A stretch of 11,631 bases of DNA, from NCBI GenBank assembly GCA_003662985.1, contig QMZD01000022.1, forward strand, positions 1 to 11,631, in the 5' to 3' direction. The DNA comes from Archaeoglobales archaeon (GTDB taxonomy: Archaea; Halobacteriota; Archaeoglobi; Archaeoglobales; Archaeoglobaceae). Of the stretch, positions 6,620 to 11,631 are shown one piece after another; positions within the stretch are counted from its first letter, which is position 1; every line of letters begins with the position of its first letter. The notes below the pieces were generated by a model, which saw nothing but the letters and a program-made list of their open reading frames with translations, searched no databases and was not told where the DNA came from. A program made the translations under genes and the position numbers.

Positions 6620-7327
6620 ATGGTCTCCTTGGATAAGGCGGTGATCGCAAGGATAAAAAAGGGAGGAGAGACCTTCGAGGTTTTGGTCGACCCTTATCTT
6701 GCCAGAGATCTGAAGGAGGGCAAAGAAGTCAATTTTGAAGATCTCATAGCGAGCGAAGAAGTTTACAGGGATGCTAAAAAAGGTGAGAGGGCTCCTTTGG
6801 AAGAGCTAACGAAATACTTTGGAACCAACAATTTCGAAGATATAGTTAGAACGATCATTCTCGAAGGAGACGTTCAGATTACCGCTGAACAGAGAAGGGA
6901 AATGTACGATCAAAAGAAAAAGCAAATCGTCGAGTTCATCAGGAAGAATACGGTTGATCCAAGAACGGGAACCCCCCATCCTCCAGCCAGAATCGAGAGG
7001 GCAATGGAGGAAGCCAAGGTCCATATCGATATTTTCAAGACTGTTGAAGCCCAAGTTAAAGATATAATCAAAGCTCTTAAGCCGATAATTCCAGTAAGGA
7101 TTGAAGAGGTTGAGGTCGCCATCAAGATCCCACCTGCATACACGGGAAAGGCTATGGGTGCGATATACTCCTTCGGAAATGTTGTTCAAGAAGAATGGCA
7201 GAAAGATGGAAGCTGGATCTGCGTTTTAAGAATCCCGGCAGGAATGCAGGGGGATTTGCTTGATTTGCTGGGCAGAGTTGCCCAGGGTGAAGCATTAACA
7301 AAAGTTTTGAGGAGGATTCATGGATGA
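6620..7327 (+). CDS. sbds: Ribosome maturation protein SBDS (Sdo1) homolog
   Basis: This archaeal homolog of the Shwachman-Bodian-Diamond protein probably helps release aIF6 from the large ribosomal subunit with an EF-2-like GTPase. The 235 residues match the family's three-domain length: an N-terminal FYSH-type domain (about 1-87, [16 protein letters not shown]... onset), a helical middle domain (about 88-160) with [20 protein letters not shown] near 113-132, and a ferredoxin-like C-terminal domain ending [10 protein letters not shown]. It starts two bases after psmA. AAGGGG at 6609-6614 may serve as a modest ribosome binding site. The stop overlaps the rrp4 ATG (ATGA), so the two should be translationally coupled. 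SBDS next to exosome genes is a conserved archaeal pairing that first suggested an RNA-related role. Confidence 0.97.
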   Translation: MVSLDKAVIARIKKGGETFEVLVDPYLARDLKEGKEVNFEDLIASEEVYRDAKKGERAPLEELTKYFGTNNFEDIVRTIILEGDVQITAEQRREMYDQKKKQIVEFIRKNTVDPRTGTPHPPARIERAMEEAKVHIDIFKTVEAQVKDIIKALKPIIPVRIEEVEVAIKIPPAYTGKAMGAIYSFGNVVQEEWQKDGSWICVLRIPAGMQGDLLDLLGRVAQGEALTKVLRRIHG

Positions 7328-8004
7328 TTACCGGATCAAGAAAGCTGGTCCTTCCAGGAGATCTTGTGAGTACCAATCCCCGGACAGCTGGATATGGGAC
7401 TTTTGTTGAAAATGGGAAGGTTTATGCCAAGATAATGGGATTGATGGATAAAACAGAAAACATGGTTAGGATAATCCCTCTTAAAGGTAGATACATACCC
7501 TCTCCGGGTGATCTCGTTATAGGAATAGTTAGGGAAGTTGTATCTAACGGGTGGAATGTTGACATAAACTCTCCTTATTCCGCTTTTCTACCAACTTCTG
7601 AAAAGCCGGAGAGTAGGGCGAGAAAGGTAAACGATGTTCTCGATATGGATGATGCGATAGTTGCAAAAGTAGTTGCGATCGATCCAAAGATGAAAGTAAC
7701 GCTCACCATGCGTGACAAGGTTTGCAGGCCAATAAGATTCGGAAGGATCGTTGCAATAAACCCAACGAGGGTTCCCAGGGTTATTGGGAAGAAAGGAAGC
7801 ATGATAAAGCTCCTGAAAAACGAGCTCGGAGTTCAGATAATTGTAGGTCAGAACGGCCTGATTTGGTTGAGTGGAGACAGAAAAAAAGTTGACATTGTTG
7901 AGGAGGCAATATATATAATCGAAAAGGAAGCCCACACAGAGGGGCTCACGGATAGGATAACTGAATTCATAAAAAAGAGAAAAGAGGGTATAAAGGATGA
8001 ATGA
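7324..8004 (+). CDS. rrp4: Exosome complex RNA-binding protein Rrp4
   Basis: This is the RNA-binding cap subunit of the archaeal exosome, sitting on the Rrp41/Rrp42 hexamer and feeding RNA into it. The 226 residues comprise an N-terminal domain (about 1-55, with LVLPGDLV at 8-15), an S1 domain (about 60-130, with GDLVIGIV and a central SAFLP), and a KH domain (about 135-205) with RVIGKKGSM, whose GKKG is at 155-158. The alternative cap protein Csl4 is not in the window. It begins inside the SBDS stop and overlaps rrp41 by eight bases, both suggesting coupled translation and balanced subunit supply. It is ordinary in every visible respect. Confidence 0.98.
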   Translation: MITGSRKLVLPGDLVSTNPRTAGYGTFVENGKVYAKIMGLMDKTENMVRIIPLKGRYIPSPGDLVIGIVREVVSNGWNVDINSPYSAFLPTSEKPESRARKVNDVLDMDDAIVAKVVAIDPKMKVTLTMRDKVCRPIRFGRIVAINPTRVPRVIGKKGSMIKLLKNELGVQIIVGQNGLIWLSGDRKKVDIVEEAIYIIEKEAHTEGLTDRITEFIKKRKEGIKDE

Positions 8005-8785
8005 GATGGACGAAGGTTTAGGAGTTAAGGGCGCTCAGAAGGAAGATAAAAAGGAAGATATCCGGCTAATTGTTGATGGAAAAAGGCTGGATGGAAGGGA
8101 TTTTGAGGAATTGCGCCCAATAAAAATAGAGGCAGGAGTCCTCAAAAGGGCTGACGGTTCTTGTTATCTGGAGATGGGAAGAAACAAGGTTGTTGCAGCG
8201 GTTTATGGGCCAAGAGAAGTACATCCAAGGCACCTGCAGGAGCCAAGCAAGGCTGTTATTAGATATAGGTATAACATGGCTCCCTTCAGTGTTGAGGAGA
8301 GAAAGAGGCCCGGTCCTGACAGGAGGAGTGTGGAGATCTCGAAAGTCAGTAGGGAAGCATATGAGCCGGTTATAATGAAAGAGTTGTTCCCGAGATCGGG
8401 AATTGATATTTTTGTGGAGGTTTTGCAGGCTGATGCGGGAACGAGGACCGCATGTCTCAACGCTGCGACGGTAGCTTTGGTTGATGCTGGAATACCCATG
8501 AGGGGATTGATAACTTCCGTTGCCGTTGCAAAGGTTGATGGAGTTCTCGTTTTGGATCCAATGAAGGAAGAAGATAACTATGGTGAAGCGGATGTTCCCT
8601 TCGCCTTCGTTATAAGGAATGGCAGAATAGAGTCCATCGCCCTCGTTCAGATGGATGGAAAGATGACAGCTGAGGAGATGAAAACAGCCACGGAGATGGC
8701 AAAGAAGGGTGCAATGGAAATCTATAGCCTTCAGAGAGAAGCGATCATGAAGAAGTATGGGGCAATGGAAATCGAGGAGGAGTGA
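7997..8785 (+). CDS. rrp41: Exosome catalytic subunit Rrp41 (RNase PH-like)
   Basis: This is the active RNase PH-fold subunit of the exosome: phosphate-dependent 3'-5' RNA degradation, and the reverse addition of tails. In the 262-residue protein, landmarks are [17 protein letters not shown] (26-42), [20 protein letters not shown] (89-108), the phosphate-site region [13 protein letters not shown] (145-157), and the acidic patch [13 protein letters not shown] (187-199) that holds the metal-binding aspartates. The N-terminal tail (about 1-21) is Lys/Glu/Asp-rich. ATG 7997 has GAGGG upstream within rrp4; ATG 8006 is an alternative. The C-terminal EIEEE carries the ribosome binding site for rrp42. 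The catalytic features appear intact. Confidence 0.98.
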   Translation: MNEMDEGLGVKGAQKEDKKEDIRLIVDGKRLDGRDFEELRPIKIEAGVLKRADGSCYLEMGRNKVVAAVYGPREVHPRHLQEPSKAVIRYRYNMAPFSVEERKRPGPDRRSVEISKVSREAYEPVIMKELFPRSGIDIFVEVLQADAGTRTACLNAATVALVDAGIPMRGLITSVAVAKVDGVLVLDPMKEEDNYGEADVPFAFVIRNGRIESIALVQMDGKMTAEEMKTATEMAKKGAMEIYSLQREAIMKKYGAMEIEEE

Positions 8786-8787
8786 GT

Positions 8788-9567
8788 ATGGGCGAAGAGA
8801 TCCTGATGGACATAAAAAAGGATTACGTTCTCTCTAAGCTTAGAGATGAGGAGAGAATTGATGGTAGGAAACTCGATGAGATAAGGCCGATAGAAATTGA
8901 GACGAATCTAATATCGAAGGCTGAAGGCTCGGCACTGGTAAAGCTGGGAGATACGCAGGTGATGGTTGGTATAAAGATGCAGCCGGGGGAACCCTTCCCC
9001 GATGTGCCGGATAAGGGTGTCATAATCACAAATGCAGAACTTGTACCCCTTGCTTCTCCAACCTTTGAAGCTGGACCGCCTGATGAGACGTCAATAGAGC
9101 TTGCCAGAGTAGTCGACAGGGGTATAAGGGAGAGTGAAGCGATCGATTTAACAAAGCTCTGCATTGAAGAGAGGGAGAAGGTCTGGATGATCTTCATTGA
9201 CATACATGCTCTCGATGATGACGGAAACCTTATTGATGCCTCCGCTTTGGCGGCGATATCCGCTTTACTTAACACAACGGTTCCAGCAGAACGATTTGGG
9301 CTTGGAGATGACTTTCCCTTGCCCGTGAGAAATCTGCCTGTTGCGATAACGTCGTTGGTTGTTGGAGATAAGTATCTAGTCGATCCCACCAGGGATGAGA
9401 TGAGTGTCGGTAATAGAGTTATCACAATAACCTCCGACAAAGACGACAACATCGTTGCGATGCAGAAAAGCGGGAGCTATCTGTTAAGTGAACAAAAGTT
9501 TTATGAACTCATCGATGTGAGTGTGGAGAAGGCTAGAGAGGTAAGGGAACTGCTTAAGGAGATTTAG
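8788..9567 (+). CDS. rrp42: Exosome structural subunit Rrp42 (RNase PH-like)
   Basis: This is the non-catalytic RNase PH-fold partner of Rrp41. The two alternate in a hexameric ring, and Rrp42 contributes RNA contacts. From ATG 8788 it has 259 residues, in the normal range. Landmarks are ERIDGRKLDEIRPIEIE (23-39), LVKLGDTQVMVGIKMQPGEP, LVPLASPTFEAGPPDE, a central IELARVVDRGIRES, and DIHALDDDGNLIDASALAA. GTG 8782 would add two residues, but GGAGG (8776-8780) sits only one base from it and a normal distance from the ATG. The gap to rrp41 is two bases. A 35-base gap then separates it from rpl37ae, the longest gap inside the superoperon. Confidence 0.97.
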   Translation: MGEEILMDIKKDYVLSKLRDEERIDGRKLDEIRPIEIETNLISKAEGSALVKLGDTQVMVGIKMQPGEPFPDVPDKGVIITNAELVPLASPTFEAGPPDETSIELARVVDRGIRESEAIDLTKLCIEEREKVWMIFIDIHALDDDGNLIDASALAAISALLNTTVPAERFGLGDDFPLPVRNLPVAITSLVVGDKYLVDPTRDEMSVGNRVITITSDKDDNIVAMQKSGSYLLSEQKFYELIDVSVEKAREVRELLKEI

Positions 9568-9602
9568 CGATAGAAGGTTGATACCACCGGGAGGATGTCG
9601 AG

Positions 9603-9869
9603 ATGCCAAGGACAAAAAAGGTTAAGCTTGCAGGAAGATTTGGATCGAGATATGGTGTAAAGGTTAGAAAGAGTATAATAAAGATCGAAAGTGCTCAGAG
9701 GCGAAAGTACGTCTGCAAGAAATGTGGAAAAAGGAGTGTAAAGAGGGTTGGAACCGGAATTTGGGAATGTAAGAGCTGCGGCTACAGGTTTGCTGGTGGA
9801 ACCTTCATACCCTCTACCCCAAGCTCCAAGATGTATGATAAGATTGTAAAAGCGGGAGGTGCTATATGA
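9603..9869 (+). CDS. rpl37ae: Large-subunit ribosomal protein L37Ae (eL43)
   Basis: This zinc-ribbon protein of the large ribosomal subunit is basic, with 88 residues. The N-terminus MPRTKKVKLAGRFGSRYGVK is typical. The zinc site is C38-x2-C41 and C56-x2-C59, with YVCKKCG and WECKSCG around it. A GGGAGG element (about 9589-9594) precedes ATG 9603 by eight bases. The nearer ATG at 9595 is out of frame. Its stop codon overlaps the rpoP ATG (ATGA). Placement behind rrp42 and ahead of rpoP is the usual euryarchaeal order. Confidence 0.97.
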   Translation: MPRTKKVKLAGRFGSRYGVKVRKSIIKIESAQRRKYVCKKCGKRSVKRVGTGIWECKSCGYRFAGGTFIPSTPSSKMYDKIVKAGGAI

Positions 9870-10006
9870 GCTATATCTGCCTCGTCTGTCATGCCGAGGT
9901 GGATGTGGATCTTGAGAGGAACCTAATTCAGTGTACGAGATGTGGTAACAGGATATTGCTCAAACCCAGACCTCCCGCCCTGAAGAAGAGGGTTAAAGCC
10001 ATCTAA
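9866..10006 (+). CDS. rpoP: DNA-directed RNA polymerase subunit P (Rpb12-like)
   Basis: This 46-codon gene is easy to miss because of its size. Translation begins MSYICLVCHAEVDVD and ends LKKRVKAI. The zinc-ribbon cysteines are C5, C8, C23 and C26 (CLVC and CTRC), followed by the NRILLKPRPP stretch that marks archaeal RpoP/Rpb12. This subunit helps hold the RNA polymerase assembly platform together and supports open-complex formation. GGGAGGTG at 9854-9861 is a strong ribosome binding site inside rpl37ae. Overlap with its neighbour is four bases (ATGA). It is the last gene of the superoperon here: a 153-base spacer follows. In many euryarchaea a KEOPS or prefoldin gene comes next, but none is present. 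Confidence 0.95.
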   Translation: MSYICLVCHAEVDVDLERNLIQCTRCGNRILLKPRPPALKKRVKAI

Positions 10007-10037
10007 CCATCTAGCCATCCAGCATTTACTCATCATC

Positions 10038-10049
10038 AATTTCTCCTTT
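10038..10049 (+). terminator. Possible T-rich terminator of the superoperon
   Basis: AATTTCTCCTTT is the first pyrimidine-rich stretch with T-runs after the rpoP stop. Archaeal termination often uses such T-rich tracts without a hairpin. No stem-loop is seen. Confidence 0.3.
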
Positions 10050-10120
10050 AAACTATTTTAAACCATATAAAACTTGGTTAATGATAAAATTAGACAATAA
10101 AATTAAACGATAGAAGTAAA

Positions 10121-10130
10121 ATTTATTAAA
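10121..10130 (+). promoter_or_regulatory. TATA element of the GGGP synthase gene
   Basis: ATTTATTAAA predicts a transcription start near 10152, just before ATG 10160. A purine-rich GGGGGAAGG (10150-10158) stands immediately ahead of the ATG. An alternative TATA (TATAAA) at 10066-10071 would give a leader of about 65 bases. Confidence 0.45.
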
Positions 10131-10159
10131 AACCTACCAGAGTTAAGCTGGGGGAAGGC

Positions 10160-10855
10160 ATGGAGTGGAAAAAGTGGAGACACATAACGAAGCTTGATCC
10201 AGATAGGGATAACCCGGAAAGGATCATCAGGGCCGTTGCCGAAGGTGGAACGGATGCGGTGATGGTCTCTGGTACGGAAGGGGTAACATTTGAAAAGGCG
10301 ATGAAGCTCCTTGAAAGGGTAAAGGAACACGGCTTGCCAACCGTTGTTGAACCATCCGATCCATCGAATGTCGTTTATGGGGGTGACTACCTTTTCGTTC
10401 CAACAGTTTTGAACTCCAGGGAGGGCAAATGGATAACTGGAAAGCATGCGAAATGGATCTGGATGCATTATCGAAGGCTTGGAGAATTCAGCAAACTGCT
10501 CGAAAAGGTGGTTATGGAAGGTTACATAGTCCTCAATCCCGATTCAGCTGTAGCGAGGGTCACAAAGGCAGTTTGCGATCTTTCGGCTGAGGAAGTGGCG
10601 AGCTACGCCTTAGTTGGAGAGAGGATTTACAAGCTTCCAATCATCTACATTGAATACAGTGGAAGATTTGGAGAGCCAAAAGTTGTAGAGGAGGTTTCAA
10701 AGGTTCTTGAAAGCTCTACCTTGGTTTATGGGGGAGGGATCGATAGCAGAGATAAAGCTGAAAAAATTCTGGAATATGCTGACATCATCATCGTCGGAAA
10801 TGTGATCTACGAGAAGGGAATTGAAAGTTATCTTGAAACGATTCCGAAGGATTAA
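10160..10855 (+). CDS. Geranylgeranylglyceryl phosphate synthase
   Basis: This enzyme joins geranylgeranyl diphosphate to sn-glycerol-1-phosphate, the first committed ether-forming step of archaeal membrane lipids. The 231-residue TIM-barrel protein carries the family marks: KLDPD at 11-15 (a metal-site region), SGT at 37-39, EPSDPSN at 64-70, the central [15 protein letters not shown] at 163-168, GGGI at 191-194 and GN at 213-214, the last blocks forming the phosphate cup. It resembles the Archaeoglobus (group I) enzyme rather than the Bacillus PcrB form. It has its own promoter and is followed by the next enzyme of the pathway. The stop codon lies in the first unit of a purine-rich repeat. 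Confidence 0.96.
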   Translation: MEWKKWRHITKLDPDRDNPERIIRAVAEGGTDAVMVSGTEGVTFEKAMKLLERVKEHGLPTVVEPSDPSNVVYGGDYLFVPTVLNSREGKWITGKHAKWIWMHYRRLGEFSKLLEKVVMEGYIVLNPDSAVARVTKAVCDLSAEEVASYALVGERIYKLPIIYIEYSGRFGEPKVVEEVSKVLESSTLVYGGGIDSRDKAEKILEYADIIIVGNVIYEKGIESYLETIPKD

Positions 10856-10915
10856 GAAGATTGAGAGGGATTAAAAAAGATTAGAAAGGATTAGAAGAAT
10901 TGGAAAGGATTGATT
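10850..10915 (+). repeat. Degenerate purine-rich repeat of about 10-base period
   Basis: GATT (once AATT) starts at 10850, 10859, 10869, 10879, 10889, 10898, 10908 and 10912, with A/G-rich fill between. The typical unit is GATTAGAAAG. The first six intervals are 9 or 10 bases. The array starts in the GGGP synthase stop codon region and fills most of the 88-base gap before the prenyltransferase. Its function is unknown. Confidence 0.65.
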
Positions 10916-10943
10916 GTAAATTGTTAAGTGACAAAATGGTAAA

Positions 10944-11631
10944 ATGGTGGCAAAACTCAAGGCCCTTTGGGAACTTACAAGGCTTGAACATGGCCTGATG
11001 TACGGTATTGGGGTTGTGATAGGTGTAGTTGTTTCTTCGGGGCTGGATATTGAAGCCGAGAAGCTTATTTTTGGAATCCTCACAGCCATATTTCTTCAGG
11101 CTGCAGCTTTTTCCCTGAATGACTACTGCGATTACGAGGTTGATTTGAGGAATAAGCGAATGGATAGACCGTTGGTGAGGGGAGATCTTTCCAGAAAAAC
11201 AGCGCTCGTTGTCTCGATCCTGTTTACACCTTTCGGATTTATTGTGGCCTTTTTAATAAGTTTTCAAGCTTTTTTTCTTGCTTTCCTGATCACCTTGGCG
11301 GGATTTCTTTATGACATCAAGCTGAAGGAATTCGGAGTGGCTGGGAACATCTATATAGCCTTCTCCATGGCGGCTCCATTCGTATTCGGTAGTGTCGTTG
11401 CTGTGAACACTATAACAATGGGTGTAGCAATTCTAGCAGCTATAGCATTCCTTTCCGGGTTTGCCAGAGAGATAATGAAGGGAATAGAGGACGTTGAAGG
11501 GGATTCTTTGAGGGATGTAAAAACGGTTGCGAGGACGAAGGGAATTAAGGTGGCGGCAAGGTATTCCGCAATCATATTCATTCTGAGCGTTTTGCTAAGC
11601 CCAATTCCTTTCTTCTTTGTCGATAAGTTTA
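10944..11631 (+). CDS. ubiA: UbiA prenyltransferase, probable digeranylgeranylglyceryl phosphate synthase (3'-partial)
   Basis: This membrane prenyltransferase should add the second geranylgeranyl chain to geranylgeranylglyceryl phosphate. 229 residues are visible and the frame is open to the last base, so the gene is cut by the window edge. From ATG 10944, the first aspartate-rich motif NDYCDYEVD has N59, D60, D63 and D67, followed by NKRMDRPLVRG. YDIKLKEFG follows (about 123-131), and the second aspartate motif FAREIMKGIEDVEGD spans about 173-187 with D183 and D187. Hydrophobic helices lie near 17-33, 41-58, 87-120, 133-150, 156-172 and 206-222. The in-frame TGA at 10929-10931 limits the start to ATG 10944 or GTG 10947. 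There is no strong Shine-Dalgarno sequence. The pathway partner directly upstream supports this substrate over quinone or heme side-chain roles. Confidence 0.92.
   Translation, partial: MVAKLKALWELTRLEHGLMYGIGVVIGVVVSSGLDIEAEKLIFGILTAIFLQAAAFSLNDYCDYEVDLRNKRMDRPLVRGDLSRKTALVVSILFTPFGFIVAFLISFQAFFLAFLITLAGFLYDIKLKEFGVAGNIYIAFSMAAPFVFGSVVAVNTITMGVAILAAIAFLSGFAREIMKGIEDVEGDSLRDVKTVARTKGIKVAARYSAIIFILSVLLSPIPFFFVDKF

Larger units (their letters stand above)
10007..10159 (+). other. AT-rich spacer between superoperon and lipid genes
   Basis: No gene is visible. Near the rpoP end are three imperfect copies of an 8-base unit, CCATCTA-like, from 9998 to 10021. TTTAAAC occurs at 10047-10053 and 10057-10063. 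A 12-base unit ATAAAATTAGAC (10084-10095) recurs as ATAAAATTAAAC (10097-10108), an 11/12 match. Two TATA-like elements lie at 10066-10071 and 10121-10130. Confidence 0.6.

Noticed and set aside
6018..6650. 210-codon open frame on the minus strand across psmA
   Set aside because: It is antisense to a certain gene, its composition is odd (many Cys, His, Arg and Phe), and there is no supporting signal.
8823..9452. 209-codon open frame on the minus strand inside rrp42
   Set aside because: It is Ser/Ile/Leu-rich, typical of antisense reading of Asp/Glu/Arg-rich coding sequence; no family resemblance.
1..11631. CRISPR arrays, tRNA or rRNA genes, insertion sequences, integration sites
   Set aside because: No spaced identical repeats, no tRNA-like or rRNA-like sequence and no transposase or terminal repeats were seen on reading either strand.

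Overview
The window is archaeal and looks like Archaeoglobales (Archaeoglobus/Ferroglobus/Geoglobus type). It carries the archaeal RNase P–proteasome–exosome superoperon, an archaeal RNA polymerase subunit P, and the two enzymes that build archaeal ether lipids. PsmA, SBDS, Rrp4, Rrp41, Rrp42 and GGGP synthase read very close to the Archaeoglobus fulgidus proteins as I remember them. The species cannot be fixed by eye.

Region 1 (1-3744, + strand) is a MoxR/DUF58 module of four tightly packed genes: a five-helix membrane protein that is probably cut by the left edge, a MoxR AAA+ ATPase, a DUF58 protein with two membrane helices, and a six-helix membrane protein. MoxR/DUF58 pairs are generally linked to maturation or remodelling of protein complexes. 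The two flanking membrane proteins are not assignable and are the least explained part of the window. Region 2 (3745-4168) holds a small acidic helical protein of unknown function with its own probable leaderless promoter.

Region 3 (4169-5431, - strand) is an amidohydrolase of the 5-methylthioadenosine/S-adenosylhomocysteine/5'-deoxyadenosine deaminase type. Between it and the RNase P gene lies a compact divergent control region of about 100 bases, with back-to-back TATA elements, a perfect 8-bp inverted repeat and a 13-bp-period direct repeat.

Region 4 (5534-10006, + strand) is the superoperon: rnp2 (Pop5), psmA, SBDS, rrp4, rrp41, rrp42, rpl37ae and rpoP. Gene joints are mostly overlaps or gaps of a few bases, with ribosome binding sites inside the upstream genes. 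RNA processing and decay, ribosome maturation, protein breakdown, a ribosomal protein and a polymerase subunit are thus expressed together. The 46-codon rpoP is easily missed because of its size.

Region 5 (10007-11631) begins with a 153-base AT-rich spacer holding a terminator-like tract and a promoter. It is followed by geranylgeranylglyceryl phosphate synthase and a UbiA prenyltransferase, very probably digeranylgeranylglyceryl phosphate synthase, which runs off the right edge. These two catalyse consecutive steps of archaeal membrane lipid synthesis. Between them lies an unusual purine-rich repeat with a period close to 10 bases.

Most of the window is conserved archaeal housekeeping sequence. 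The points most worth a second look are the two unassigned membrane proteins of the MoxR module, the deaminase/rnp2 control region, the 10-base-period repeat, and a recurring start-codon pattern (a GTG inside the Shine-Dalgarno sequence, followed 9 bases later by the likely TTG start).
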